A stretch of 64,000 nucleotides of DNA from Rhea pennata (lineage: Eukaryota > Chordata > Aves > Rheiformes > Rheidae): contig NC_084663.1 of NCBI RefSeq assembly GCF_028389875.1, forward strand, positions 93,315,765-93,379,764, written 5' to 3'. The notes under the pieces were generated by a model, which made no database searches, was not told where the DNA came from, and was given only the letters and a program-made list of their open reading frames with translations. Of the stretch, positions 13,140 through 26,700 are shown one piece after another. Made by a program: the position numbers and the translations under genes. Within the stretch, counting starts at the first letter, position 1. The number at the start of each line of letters is the position of its first letter.

Positions 13140-14350
13140 CCACAATACACCACCGTTTCACAGGTTCCCCCCTCGCGGCAGACTCTCCCCTCCCTGTGCA
13201 AAAGGACCTGGGGCCAGGGCCAAGAAGGGGAAATAAAGCAGCTCGCTGTATGGGCTCCCGAATAGCGGCGGTGCGGGGAGCGCGTGGGACCGCTGAGAGG
13301 AGGGAGCTCTGCCATGCCTGCCCTCCCTCGCCGCCCAGGCCTGCCGCTGCTGCCTCCCCCTCCCCAGCCCCAGAAAGTCCCTTTCTTGGGGCCAGCGCTG
13401 CCTGGCAGCCCCTCACTTTCGCTTGAAGCCTCCATTGAGAATCACTGGTTTGGGCAAAATCCTGCATTCAGCCGGGGCCTCCCCGCCCCAGCCCCCTCAC
13501 CCGCCTCAGCCACTGCCGGCGCCGCAGCCCCGACTCCACAAAAAAAGAACCAGAAAACTCTCCGGGCCGCAACGACCAGACCCTTAGCCCCAAAACTGAT
13601 GGCCGCGGCAGCAGGGGGACTCTGCTCATCCACCTCCCTCCCTCGGCCCTGGCCCCCTTCCTCCCCCAGCCAGTCTCCTGCTATTCCCAGTCTCCCCCTC
13701 CTCCTCTTTTTTTTTTTTTTTTGGCTGACAAGTGTGCACTGTTATAGTCGCATTTATTCCCTTGCTCGTCGCTGCAAGAGGGTTTTTTTTGTTTGTTTGT
13801 TTTTGATTTGGGTTTTTTTTTTTAATAACATGCACGCAACTTCGCTTCGGGCGCACGAGCGCCTTTGCGTGCGGGGAGCAGGACGTGGCGAACAGCAGCA
13901 ACCTGTGCCTCGGCGCTGCGCCGCACAATGTTAATGAGCTGCAGAGAGGAGGGGGGAACGAGTCAAAAGGGCCTCCCGGATCGACAGGGAATAATATGAA
14001 AGGGAAACGCTGGCGCGCACGGGTTGACCCAGCTGGACAAAGTGCAGCGAGGCAGCTTAGTTAATAGGCTGCATTAAAATCAAACAGAGATGGTTTTCAT
14101 TTCTGAACGACGCGGGGACTGTAGAAAGCTTGCGGGGCCCCCACCGGAATGTGGCGCACATTGCAAAAGAAAACCACAGCGAGCCTTTCCCTCCCTCACC
14201 GCCCCCCAGCTCCTCCGCAGGTGTAAACCAGCACGGTGCCACCGGCTTCACCCCACTTAACACTAGCAATGCTGGCGGCATCGCCAATCTCCCCTCCTTT
14301 GCCGTCAGCTCGCGTTCGAGGAAAGCAGACGATGATCTTGTCACTACTGC
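13140..14350. promoter_or_regulatory. CpG island 2 (no gene assigned)
   Basis: About 1.2 kb of raised G+C and CpG, strongest 13,250-13,680 and 13,840-14,150, interrupted by T-rich runs at 13,707-13,722 and 13,780-13,823. The open frames (for example 216 codons at 13,284) are proline-rich and of the kind expected by chance in GC-rich DNA. Probably regulatory or first-exon DNA. Confidence 0.55.
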
Positions 14351-14559
14351 GGTAAATCTGGATTTACTACATGGTTGCACCTATTACAGAGGTGACAGCT
14401 ACTTAAGAGCTGGCCAACACAATGAGGAACCAGCCAGGTAGCCTTGGAGAACAATTCAGACTTTAAAGAGAGGGATGGTAATAACATATATCCTTCCCCC
14501 CTCCAGCCCCTGTCAGAAGGAGGATTTGTACTGCTTCTTTACAAAGGCGTTAAAGAGTC

Positions 14560-14730
14560 ATTTTGGCAAAGCACCTGCTTAATTGCTTGCTTTCCTTCAC
14601 TGGGGCTCAAGCACATGGTTAAGAACATTCTTAAAGGCTTTGCTGAGTGGGAATGAACTTAATCATATGCTTAAGCTTAAAGAGGTGTTTAAACGCCTTT
14701 GCTAAATTAGGGCCTTGCATCTGAGGAAAA
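14560..14730. repeat. Ancient repeat with 'tgcttaag' inverted units
   Basis: Contains GCAAAGCACCTGCTTAATTG, TCAAGCACATGGTTAAGAAC, ATATGCTTAAGCTTAAAGAG and GCTAAATTAGGGCC. This layout resembles an old palindromic interspersed repeat seen in turtles and crocodilians. The family name is uncertain. Confidence 0.4.
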
Positions 14731-14734
14731 GTGA

Positions 14735-17700
14735 ATGGAAAAAGTTACCAAATTGGAATAGCAGCTTTTTGAACATGGAACAATTTCAGTAAGTTATTAA
14801 TAATTCTGAGTTTAATGGAGATGAATGAAAATCCTCATTTCTTGGAGCAAGAAGCTAGAATAATCAACCTGATAGACTCTTAAATAGCTATCTGATGTAT
14901 GAAAAAGAGCTGAGTGGTGATACATTACATACCTTATTTTTAGAACTATGACTGAACACCCTTAACTAGCAAGAATATGTAAACTGATCTGCATTTTCTT
15001 GATTTTTCTCTATATTGAATAGAATGTGAAACATTCTTCTTCGTTTAAAAAGGCACAATAGCATTTGATATCCATTTTGCATGCTTCTAAATCATTAACC
15101 AAGCTGCCCGCGGATCTCATTTATATCTCTGTGAATACAAAGTAACCAGGCCATGCAGAAGATGTTCAACTAATAGCCCTGAAACATGATGTAATATTCT
15201 GTAGGGAGACTTCCAAAATAGCGTGAGTGCCTTGTTCAGCAGCACAAGGTGTGTGCATTTTCCCAGTCCCTTTTGGTGCTCTCATGAGCTACAGGACAGC
15301 AGCAAAAGGCAGTGCCCATAACGCTGCCTTACAATATGCACCAGCACCGAGGAGATAATTCTGGCTCCATCCCATGTTTGGCCTCTTCGTGATGATCATC
15401 ACCCAACCCGTGCTACTCATGTTGCTGTTCAAGTGATGCGGATGTTTGTCCCAAGCAGAGTTTGGAAGACATAAATAGGACTTCTCATCTCATGAATTTC
15501 CAAGGTCTAGACATGATTTAGGATATACACTAAACACCCACAGTAAGGGACTCATAGGAATTATCCATGCATAGAGCATAATTTTTTTGCTCATTTTCTA
15601 CCTTTAGTGTAAATAACTCTTTCTCTCAGCTCAGCTTCAAGGTTCTTTCTGTGAAAGAACTTATTTTATTATTTCTGGGCAAATAATTTTCAAAAATAAA
15701 ACAGGAAGGAATCCCAAATTTACATGGCATGCTGGTAGTTTTGTGATGAAAGCCAACAGTTTTCCTCAAACTCACTCTGCATATTTGGGAGGATTTTTAG
15801 GGCAGCCATTTCTGAAGACATCCATTTCATAACCAATACATTTCTGAAAACTGCAATTGCTTTGAAATTACAGTCTAGCAAACATAAAAGGCAAACTATA
15901 AACACTGCCCACAGCTCATGGACCAAGACTTCAAACATATCTTTCTCACAGACAGGCAAGTCCCCTGAGTGATCTGCTTCAACTGATGTATTGATGCATC
16001 AAAGAAATATCACACCTAAAAAAGTATTAAGTCATGGGAACGTTGTTGCACGTGTTGAAAATACCTCTCTTGCTCTCTCTCTGATGGTCAGACGGAGCCG
16101 TGTAACTGGGGTAAACACCAAGGTTCATGGTCCTTTACCTGCAGTAACAGCCTGATGTGGTCATATCTCGACTATATGTTGAGTCTCTGGCATATGAAGA
16201 CCAGTAAGAATTCCTGATTTAATGTACTCCAAATTTTTTATGGTGCAGCAGAGGCTAAAGAAGCGATTCACCAATGGAAACTGTGACCAAGTCTTTGGAA
16301 TTTGGCAAGACACCTGCCCACTTTCCCTAAAAGTATGGTACCTGCATCTTGGGGCTGCTCTAAGCTGAGTAAATCAAGGCTCCTGGAAGTCAGAGATATA
16401 TTTTCACTCTAAAGCCTTGGTTCACTCCTCAGCTGGAGAGATGACTTGGCGACAGAAATAACACAGGGTGTGCCAGAAGCCGGAAAGACTCAGGAGATTG
16501 TAGGTGATAATAATGTGGCAAGGGCTGCCTCCAGCCCCTTGCACTTTCACATGCAAACCCTGGAGAGCCTGGGCAGTGGATGAGATGAAGCTAAGCATGC
16601 AGCAGCGCAAACCCATTCAGTGATGGTGCTGGAAATGTCTATGTAGCTCTCTGTCATGCCACCAATTTCAAAGTCAGAGTAACAGTATCTACCTCTGGAA
16701 GACAGAGTACACATTTGTTGCTCTCCTTGCTTTTCTGTGCCCCGAGGCATGCTTTCTCTTTGCCCCCTCAGACCACCCCCAAATGTAGTCCTCCTCTTCA
16801 AATTTTCAAGGTGCTCATGTGTGCCATGAAGGGCCCCTGTTCACCCTGCATCCACATCCATGCCCCCCCATCCTGCCCATCACCCACATCCTGAGCATGA
16901 AAGCCTGCTGGGTTAATCCAGCGCGGAGCACATTGTGTGTGTGAGTCATGATGGGCTCAGTAAGGCGTGCAGAGCTGATAAAAGGCAGCTCTGATGGGCT
17001 CTGTCAGGGATCCCAGAGAAACAGCGTGGAAAAAATTTGCTAACCCACATCCCAGCCCTGGTGTCTGGGGCCTCGAGACAGTGAGGCACCGGGGGGGAGC
17101 ATGGGGAAGCACCCGCAGCACGGGCAGATCCCACTCTGGACTCAGCCTACAGGAGGGTCTCTGGCCCCAGGCATGAGCCCCCGGATGGCCAGTGTTTCAC
17201 AGAAAAGCAGCAGCAGAGCCCATGCCCAAGCCATATATGGGCCTTTCAGCATGCAGGAAAACTCCCTTCTATACAACCAGGAACCTGGGGTAGATACAAC
17301 CATCCTATGGGCCAGCGTACAATTCACTGCAGCTCTATCCTCAAATGTTAGTAACTGAGTTCACCATAAGCCTGAGGAGACCAGTCCAGGGTGCTGCCCT
17401 GGACCCTAGATGGTTCCACAGTTCTTTTGACTGCAGGAATAGAGATAAGAGGGACCACAGCATCATGGATATTATGGAGTCAGGATAACATTCACATATG
17501 CCACTGAGCTAGAAGGAGCTGCAGCCATGGGGTGTGTACAGGGAAGGCAGCAACAGGATTCAAAACAATCCAGATAAATCGGTGAATTGGTCTCAGATCA
17601 GCAGATGCAAATCACACAAGAGCAAGAGCAAAATACCACAGTGAGGTGTTGGAACTCAAATGCAAAATTGGAAAAAGAGCACTAATTGGAAAAAGAGCAC

Positions 17701-17930
17701 CACTGCAGGAAAAGCTCCTGGGAGTGCACACAAAAACTTAATCAATGTTGTCATGCCGTTTCAAAACATCCATTTCTCTTGACAGGACCCAATAATGAGA
17801 GATTCATAGGCCACGCATGGGAGAAAATGAGTGTGTTGCAGTTGGCCCCAAGGATGCCTCAGCTGGAGATGCTGGGCATAGTGCTTTCCAAACAGTGTAA
17901 ACAAGCTGGGGAGTACTCAGAGGTGCAATA
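14735..17930. other. Noncoding region, no gene recognised
   Basis: No exon or clear repeat found. AT-rich to about 16,000, then mixed composition. Confidence 0.4.
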
Positions 17931-17934
17931 GCAA

Positions 17935-18265
17935 GCATGATAAAAAGTTTAGAAAACATAGTCTGTGAGGGAAGATTGAAAGAACTGGGTTTGTTTAGTC
18001 TAGAGAACAGAAAACTAAGAGGGAACATAACAGTCTTCCAATGCATAATCCTAAAGATTAGAGTCCAAGAGAGAACTACAAGGAGAAATGGGGTTAGTTT
18101 GCAAGAAAGATTTAGGCCAAGTATGTAGTAAAAGGGAGGCTTTGGAGCTAATCAGGGATACTGTAGACTCTCCTCCGCTGGGGCATTTGAACTGCAGGCC
18201 AGAGAAGTCTGTCAGGGATGACTCAGATATAACCAGTCTTGCTTCAGACACAAAGACCATTACTT
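17935..18265 (+). mobile_element. Degraded CR1 LINE 3' fragment
   Basis: A diverged version of the CR1 3' region: GTTTAGTCTAGAGAACAGAA replaces the usual 'tttagcctggagaagag', followed by later CR1-like blocks. Sense on the plus strand and adjacent to a second fragment at 18,690, so two insertions or one broken element are possible. Confidence 0.55.
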
Positions 18266-18689
18266 AGCCCGCTGCTGAGCACCTGGTGATGTATCCCTTC
18301 CCTACCCTGCGCTCTGCTCCAGGTGAGCCTGCAGCTTTGTTCAGAGCTCCTCTCTGATTTTCAGTCAGGCAAGGGAATAAGGAGAGTCGTTGCGTGCAAT
18401 GATCTTTGCCCTTGCCTCACCATTCTAACCCATCACCTCTCCAGGTCCCTCTGTCCACCTCACATTTTCAGTGGTTTTCCAAAGTTGATTTGTGTTTTCT
18501 GTTATTTATATAGGTGCAAGAGGCTTGCAAGATCCCAAGGGAGAGATCCAGGAAGTCTCAGATTGCCACACATGTACTAAATAATAACACTGATCCCAAA
18601 GATTTTGCTGTCTAAATAGACAAGGCAGAGGAAAGTTAATTCCCACTAAGAGAACTAGGAAGCTAGAGAGAGCACATGAAGAGAAGCAG

Positions 18690-19055
18690 AGGGAAATGGA
18701 GCTGTTTAGCCTGGAGAAGAGAAGGCTTATAGTCCTCAATCATCTAATGGAGATTACAGAGTCAGGCTCCACTTCGGGGTGCACAGAGAAAGGAAGAGAA
18801 ACAATGGGCACAGATTGCCACAGGAGAAAATCTTATTGGACATAAAGCATAATTTCTTCTTCGTGAGGATGGGTCAGCATTGGAACAGGTTCCCCAGAAA
18901 AATCATGAAATCCCCTGGGGATTTTCAAAACCTGCCTTGACAAGGTCCTGGACAACCTCATCTAGCTTTGAAATCAGCATTGCACTGAGTGGGGACTGAG
19001 CTAGAGCCCTGCCAAGGTCCCTTCCCACCTGAGGTACTTTGTGACTGTGGGAGGC
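18690..19055 (+). mobile_element. CR1 LINE 3' fragment
   Basis: Contains TGTTTAGCCTGGAGAAGAGA, then CATTGGAACAGGTTCCCC and the closing CAAGGTCCCTTCCCACCTGA typical of CR1 3' ends, in order over about 365 bases. No intact reading frame remains. Confidence 0.8.
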
Positions 19056-19059
19056 AGCA

Positions 19060-22000
19060 GGTGAGCGAAGACAGTGTGGTGCCTTGCTAGTGATCACACA
19101 ACAGGGCTGGGGATAGATAAACCAGGTCATGATTCAGTCTCCTGAGCATAGACATTTTGTACCATTTGAGATCCCTGAAGTAACCAAAGCATCCACACAG
19201 GCTAGCAGATATGGCACAGGCCCTATCGAAAACCTACATTGTTTTTCAGCTGGCAGCTGGAAGCCAGGCAGAATACACTGGAGTATCCCCAGTGGCACCT
19301 TTGCATTGAGCTGTGCTGCTCGTGCTTCACATAGTATCCTCAACATCAGAGCAAACTGCCATCATCATAGGCACTTTTGTCCCTTTGCCCTAGGAGCCTT
19401 TGCTTGGTCTGTATGTTCTGCAAAGCTGGAACCCCACTGCTTGCATTGGGCCTCAACCCACTGTAAAGCATAATGTAATAACAACATTTCTTGATCGTGA
19501 TTCACAACAATAGCTACCACCCAAGTTCTTGGCTCACTGCAAAGACCAATATCTAACAGCACTCAGTTCAACTCAACATAATCTGCCTCCCCACCCCCTC
19601 TGATTCCAGCCTCAGAGCTTGGCCAGCAAGCTTGAACAGTCATGCTGTTCCTGCCTGCAAATCCCAGGCACCCTGACTGCTGCGTGGAGTGAAGAGGGAG
19701 CACTTGGAGATGAACTTTTAGCAGTGCAAGCTTTAGGGAAGACTGGAGCCCTTGCTTGTTTGTCACTGATTTATTGATGCCTCCCTAATTGTGGAATGCC
19801 AACCATACATGGAGATCTGCAGAAAGACAGAACTTGGCTTGAAGGAAAGAAGGGTCATCACAGGCAAATCAGACACAGGCAACAAGAAATGTTTTTGTTT
19901 GGTTTTGTTTTTGCTTTGCTGCTGCAGCGAATGTAATAAATGTGCATCTGCTGAGCTGCTTCCACTCACAGAGTTTTCCATTGTTCCAGATTTAGGCTTT
20001 AACTTTCCTTAGTAACCCTGATTAGCAGTGATCTGCCCACCATGGGTATCAAGCGTATGTGTGACAAGGAGAGATAGTATTCATTTGCAAAGCAGACCTT
20101 TTTTTTTCATTTCCTGCTAGTCATTTTTTTTCCTTTTCTTTTTTTTTTTTTTTTTTTTTTTTTGGGGGGGGGGGGGGGAAGGGGGAGGTCATAATGCAAG
20201 CATAAATTTGAAAATGATCTGTAGAAGTAAGATTTAATAAGCTCACTGACAAAGTAGCAGGCCAAGAAAAAAAGAAGAGAGCAAAAATCCCAGACCTTTT
20301 CTCTAGCTTTTCTTCTCCCCAAATGTTTTTTTTTCCTTTTTTTATACAAAGGTTAATCTACAGCAAATGCTAGAGAACATTTGTTCTTTTCAGAGACAAT
20401 ATTATGTGATAGCTCCTCACATACCACTCTAACACTTTCTTCTTTCTATGCTGTCTTTTTCTCTCAAGATGGAACAGAGTGTTGGTTTAGCAACAGACGC
20501 CTGTCACTGATCACAGTGGGCTGAGATTTCACCTCTGAGGAGCAGAGTGGAAGCAGACTGAGGTCTGTGTATCTGACACGCAGTCACTCATGTCTTCTCA
20601 GTTTGCTCTTCAAGACTCTCCTCAAGTCAGTCCCCTCCTCCATTAGCCCTCTTCCTACACCATGTCTGTGATATGGATCCCATTGTTTTATCCCGGTACC
20701 AGAGCTAAGGAGCATTGATTTGATGGCACATTGAGGAAAATGTGCAGTCTAAGTTTTATTTTGGGTTAATTATACTAATTGAGCATTTGGAAGTTAGCCT
20801 GCTGTGGCATGGCAGAACACAGCATCCAGATTAGGTGCCACAGCAGACAAGCTAGACTGAGGTTTCCGAGTCATGTTATTGAGGCAACACTCTTGGTAAA
20901 GCGTTTTACTAATAACTTTTGTTGCAGAACTTTATCCCAACAAATATTCTAAGAAAATGGTACTACTCGCACTAACATGTTGCTGTCCAGAGTTTTTTTT
21001 GGTTATTTATTTATGCCAAGCTGCTTTATTGGCTTTCTTAAGCCTTCTTCACTGTAACTTTAAGACTTACTTCTGCCTTGTTTGGGTTACTGTAACATAG
21101 CTCTGCTTACCAATGTAGGTCTTTCACCAGTGCAGACTTGATGGTTGAGGTCTAGGTTTTAGTTCAGATATATGGCAAGTTAGTTTTCAGAAGTCAAATT
21201 AGACAGAGACTAAAGGTCACAAACATGAATGACCAAAACAGAACTATTCCACAATTTAGGATGCTTTAGTCTGAGTAGTGCCTTTGTTTAGGAGGCGCTA
21301 AGGAGGGAATAGTCCCTTGCAGGGCAGAAGTGAGGAGCACCAGCAGGGCTGTGTGTGGCAAATCTATGCAAGCGCCTTCCCACACTAATCTTGGATCTGG
21401 TGTCTGGAATCTCTTGCATTCCCCTGGCAACAGATCCACTTTCCAAAACAAAAATGAATTAAAACAGAATCATTTCCTATGAATGAAGCTGGGATGGAAC
21501 ATAAAACACAGGCAGAGAAATATATATGTGACATACTAGAAACAGAAGAGGGAATGATTTCATCTAGCATCCATCTCACTTGTAAAGACAATCAGCAGCC
21601 CCTGAGGAGAAAGCCATTAACACACAAACACATTTTATGCTGGCCAAGGTGAGAAAGGAAGGGCTGTAGGTACTGAGATGACAGCTACTTTAAGATCAAA
21701 GGAGAAAATGAGAGGAAACTGTAAAACTAACTTCAGATCTGGATGTGCAAGGCTATATGAATGAAGGAGAAAACTTAATTAAATGTGGCAAACAATGATT
21801 ATATTTTCTGGGAAAGGGGCAGCGATGATCTCACTTCCATGATATCACACCTGAGCAAACATTATCTGAAGATGGTCTGGATTAGGACTTCACTGCCAGT
21901 ATGGTAATGCTGACCTAACTTGACTTCAAAGGCTAAGATGACTAATTAGGGGAAGCTAGTTTGCCAGTGGTGCTCAGTATCAATTTCCTCTCTTATCAAG

Positions 22001-22570
22001 TAGTTGAAACCAATGGCTGCTGAGCATTGCTGAAGATGTGACCATCTCATTCATGCTAATCATTTCTGGTAAGACATAAAGAGGAAATGAGTGTGGCACC
22101 AATGCTGAGGTGGCTGGCCTGAGTCAGAAGTGACCCTCACCCATGTCTGCCAGGTGAAGTTCTATTGTTAATAGCTTAGAGAGAAAACCTGGGCATCAAC
22201 AGCACAGGGTGGCCCACAGGTCACCAGATGTAGGTCTCATCATAACAGCAAGTCTCCTGCAAACTATTAAGCCAGGAAGGAATCAGCAAATTTCATCCAA
22301 AACCCAGGCTTTGGTGATAACGGGACATTTTTTTGCATCCAGCTTGTTGCTGGGACAGGAAGGCAGCTTGACACAGTTTGTCCAACCAAGTTCTACACCA
22401 GTGCAGGGAGAGGAAAAGAAGTGCAAGAAAAGATCAAATTGATTAGACTACTGCTGTTGACCTTGAACACAATTAAGTTTATGTACAAAGAATGAAATCT
22501 GGGCTGAATTACTAAGAATTACTATATAAGCATAGTGAAAGCAAGGAAAGTCAAGATCAGAGTGTCTTTC
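19060..22570. other. Noncoding region with a T25-G15 tract
   Basis: No exon recognised. A T run at 20,139-20,163 passes directly into a G run at 20,164-20,178. The rest is ordinary AT-leaning DNA. Confidence 0.45.
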
Positions 22571-22574
22571 AAAA

Positions 22575-23700
22575 AAGGAGCTGGGGAATTATAGACTAAT
22601 AAATTTAATTTCCATTACAGGAAAAATTCTAGAATGAATAATGCAAAAAGCTATTTGTAAGAAAAAGGAATGTAATGGGATGGGTAACAACCAGTATTAG
22701 CTTCACAGTATGGTCTTGACAAACCCATATGATTTCCTTTTAAAACAAGGAGACAAGCCTTGAAGGCCAGTAAGAAACAGCAGATGTCAATATCTTTACT
22801 TGAGTAAGTCCTTTGACACTGGCTTGCGTAAGATTCTCATAAACTGGGAAGGAATATGAGGTCTATCTACTGCAGAACAGGCACAGCATTGGTACTCAGA
22901 AGTTAGTGAACAGCACTTCAGTCTTCAAATAGAAGAACATATTGAATAGAAATCCACAGGTTTCTCTCTCAGATTGACTCCAGTCAGTATTTTCATTAGT
23001 GACTTGGATGGTGAACTAGAAAAAAGATGATGATTAAATTTGCAGGATGTCCAAAGCTGGAAGGAGCTGCAAGTACATCAGAGACAGGATGAGATTTAAA
23101 AAAAAGCAGCTTGACATATTAGAGAAATAGCTTGGTGTGGGGAGAGGAGGACACAGCAGGAATCCATGCAAGATTCTACACTGAGGAAAAACTGACTGCA
23201 CAAATACGGGTATGGAACTACTGGAGCTGAGGTTAGAGCATATTAAAATCTGAACTGTTTTTCATCAGTGCCATACTCTTGGAAAAGCCAAAGAAAGATG
23301 TGCACTAATTAGATACAGTCTAAAAGAAATCAAGAAGGATAATCAGAGGTCTAGAGAACATAATTTGGGAGGAAAACTTGAAAAAAATGTTGTTGTTTGG
23401 TGTTAAGAAGACAAAGGAAAAAGATAAGTCTTTTAAGTTCATAAAAGATTGCAGCAAGGGGAGAGGGGCACTAGTCGGCTCTAACTGCCTATAATGGAGC
23501 AGATAAAAAATAACAGACTTAAACTACAGCAAGAAAGATTCAGGCTTGGTGTTAGGAAATATTAGGGCAAATACAGGGAAGCAATGGCATGAAGTGTCTG
23601 AGTGTGGAGCCTGTATGAGTGGAGAGCTTGAAGAACAGATTGAATAGATGTCTGTCATGAATGACAAAGGTACCCTGCCACAGGGATCTGGAGCGGGAGA
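22575..23700 (+). mobile_element. Ancient CR1-like LINE fragment including the reverse-transcriptase C-terminal region
   Basis: Order of CR1 landmarks on the plus strand: 'gggaattatagactaat', 'gagtaagtcctttgacac' (the SKAFD-like block), 'attagtgacttggatg' (the INDLD-like block), 'aaatttgcaggatg' (the FADD-like region, decayed), then 3' UTR-like blocks to about 23,700. Many stops and indels; non-functional and old. A G14 tract follows at 23,734. Confidence 0.65.
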
Positions 23701-26700
23701 TAGAGATTTGCCAGTAATCAATGCCTCTTGGGAGGGGGGGGGGGGGGAGGTTGACTGAAGAAGAAGGCCAGGAGACCTCCCTCTAAGATGCTGGGAGCAG
23801 TTAGTAGGACAAGTAGGGAGGAAGGCAAGCATGTTTATCTGTCCCCTTTCTCAGTCTGTTTTCCTAAAACTTCCTCTCCCCTCCACACAGGGCCTTGTTT
23901 CCACTTGCCCACCTCTTGTTTATAGTCACTTCTCTGCAGCGACTGGTGCAGTGCCACCGCTCTTTTTGCACTTCCCAAGCTGCTGCTGCATTTTGGAAGA
24001 AGAGCCAGTTCAGACTGCTCCTATCACAGGGAGCTGAAGGAGGCAGGGTCAGACCACTGAGCTTTGAAATCCCTGGAAAGTAAGGTTTGCTGCTCCTGAT
24101 GCCATTATCAAGATGGGGTGGCAGAACAACTAGTGCAGCTGCAAAAACATGCTCCACTACAGCCAGAGCTGCCAACTCCTCTCCCAGTGGTGACAGGAAC
24201 AGAGAGACAACAGCAGAAGAAAACAGTGGTTTGCTCATACACTGCCCCAGCTGCCAATGCCTGTCTCCTCTGGCCTGTGAAAAGAGACTTGTGTGTTGCA
24301 CCTGAGGTGACTGCTTATGTTGCACATGCCTTAGGGCTGGATTTGCTGGTGTTACAGCTTTCATTGTGAGGGGTTTTTTTCACAATGGGCAGTATGCTGT
24401 GGGCCAAAGTCTGTCTGTCTCACTATTCTGATCTTAAATAAGGTTCTTAAACTGGTTACAGGGCAGCAATACACACAGAAGATGGTTGGTGCCCACAAGG
24501 ACAGACAGGCAGAGTGAACTGTAGATTAGAGAATTTAAAATTGTCCTGGGCCTGATTCACCATTGCATTGCTTCAGTGGCGTGAAAAAAAATGTGTTTCT
24601 GAATAGAATTGCACTATGGGGAACCATGCTTCTATCATCAAGGTGTACTATAAACCTAGGTATCCTTGGATGGCAGAGCAGGGATCGTAAAGTGCTAATT
24701 TGCACAGATAAGTTGCAGCCACATCACTGGATTCAGTCACCACTACCTTTTACTCTGTGTTCACATTCTGAATTCAAATTACAACCTATGCCCTGCCTTG
24801 ACAACTAAGTACTTCAGGATCTTTGAAGTGTCCTTAGTATTATTTGTGATCAGAACAGAACTGTTCCACGCTGACATGATGGTGTGGACTCAACAGCTGA
24901 GCTGATAAGTGGTAACAGAATCACTTTGACCTGTGTGTATAAGCTATACACCAAAAAAAAAAAAAAAAAAAAAACTTCTAACCCAAAACTGAACAAAAAG
25001 CTGGCCTTTAAATACATAACATTAATAATGACTCTGATAAGCAGTAGAAAACTTAGGACAAGATTTTCAGCTGGTGTAAACTGGCTGGTTTAATTTCCAA
25101 TTAAAGTAACAATACTAACCTGCCAACTAAGGAATCTAGTGCTTGACTTCAATCTAAACAATTAACATTCAAAGAAAGGTTGGTTCTAAGGGTTTCCCTG
25201 GCCTTTTGGATGATAACAGACCATTTCCTCAATGGGAGCCTCACATTCACTGCTAACTATTACTAATAATTAGTTTGTATTACATTAGCAGTGCAAGAAA
25301 GGAAGGGTCGGGGAAGGGCAGACCAGGTAGGGTGAGACACACTGCCTCACAAATCATCATACTCTTCTTGCAGTTTTCTGGAGAAAGCAGAAATGCACTT
25401 GGCAGACACTGTATAGTAGCTGGCCCTTTCATTCATTTCATGTTTTTACTAGCAAAAAGCATCTCTGAATATTTAATTTATTCAGTTGAATGCTGGTGAT
25501 ACAAACAGATCAGAGTGACCAAGTAACTTCATGACACACTGTGCAACAGACTACATTCATATGGATCAAATCCTCTTCTAGTGCAAATCAGAACTAAAAT
25601 TCAATTTCACATGCACAGGAGATAGCTCAAATAATTTTTGTCCCACACTCCTGCCCTACAGGCCATGTCCAGAGCACATGGCACAGTGCTGCCCTCCATG
25701 TTTCACCCCTGGCACAAACACAGCAAGCTTTGCTAGCGTGCAATTTGTTGTCCTTGAATTCACTTGGGCCCCTGTCTCGATGCTTTTCCTGCGTACAAAG
25801 TGCTGGGGTAAGCAAGTGTGTGCAGTCAAACTCCAGTGCAGCCAGGGGGAAATGACAAATGCTTTCTTAGTGGCAGAAGCAGCCCCATTGTCAGAAATCA
25901 GCAGAATCATTTCCTGGTTACAGTAGCCTTCAGATACCTTGATCCAGCCTCAACCCCCAAATAAAGACACTGTGAGTGATATATTGGCTATTCTGTTTCA
26001 GTGACTGACCACTCGAGAGCAAGAATGCAGCTCCCAGAGGCGCAACACAAGGGCTTGAAGAGCTTGGCTGTATTTTCTTCCACTTAAAACTGGGAGAGGT
26101 GAATAGCTGGTGAAAGTGGGGAGGAGATTGATGGCTTTGGAAACTGCAAGGCCCTCTCCCTATGGGGGACAGCTTTGGTACAGACAGTCAGCTTCAAGCC
26201 TGACCTTGCCCTGCCTGACCTGTCAGTAACCTCAGCCCTGACCTTGGTAGGACCACCCTTCTCCTAGGGGAAGAACAGTTTAGGGAACAGGGAAAAAAAT
26301 GAGTGGAGATCAGGTCAAGATTATTTTATTACATAAGAGAGGATAGACTGTGAGGCACATAGAAGTGGATGCCCTCCTCATGCTTCAGTGTTCACTGCAC
26401 AGCAATTTCATGGTGCTCACACATTCTCAGCCCCCAGAACATGGTCTGAGACTGACCAACTCATTACACTTCTGCATGGAGTTGCCTCCTCTGCCGAGTA
26501 CCTGTCTTCATTACACTTTGGATACCATGACAGTAGTCAGACCGCATCCCTGATGGAATTTGTTGAGTCCTTCCTGCTCCAAATGTCACCAAATTTCCAA
26601 ACTGTCTCTTTCCATACCCAAATATTTCAGCAGCATGAGTCCCAAATCCAGCTTGCAGCTCTCTGTGTCCCCCAGCAAGGAAATCGCCCTCTTCCCTAGG

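Noticed and set aside
13284-13934. 216-codon frame in CpG island 2
   Set aside because: Proline-rich start then phenylalanine runs from T tracts; no family similarity.
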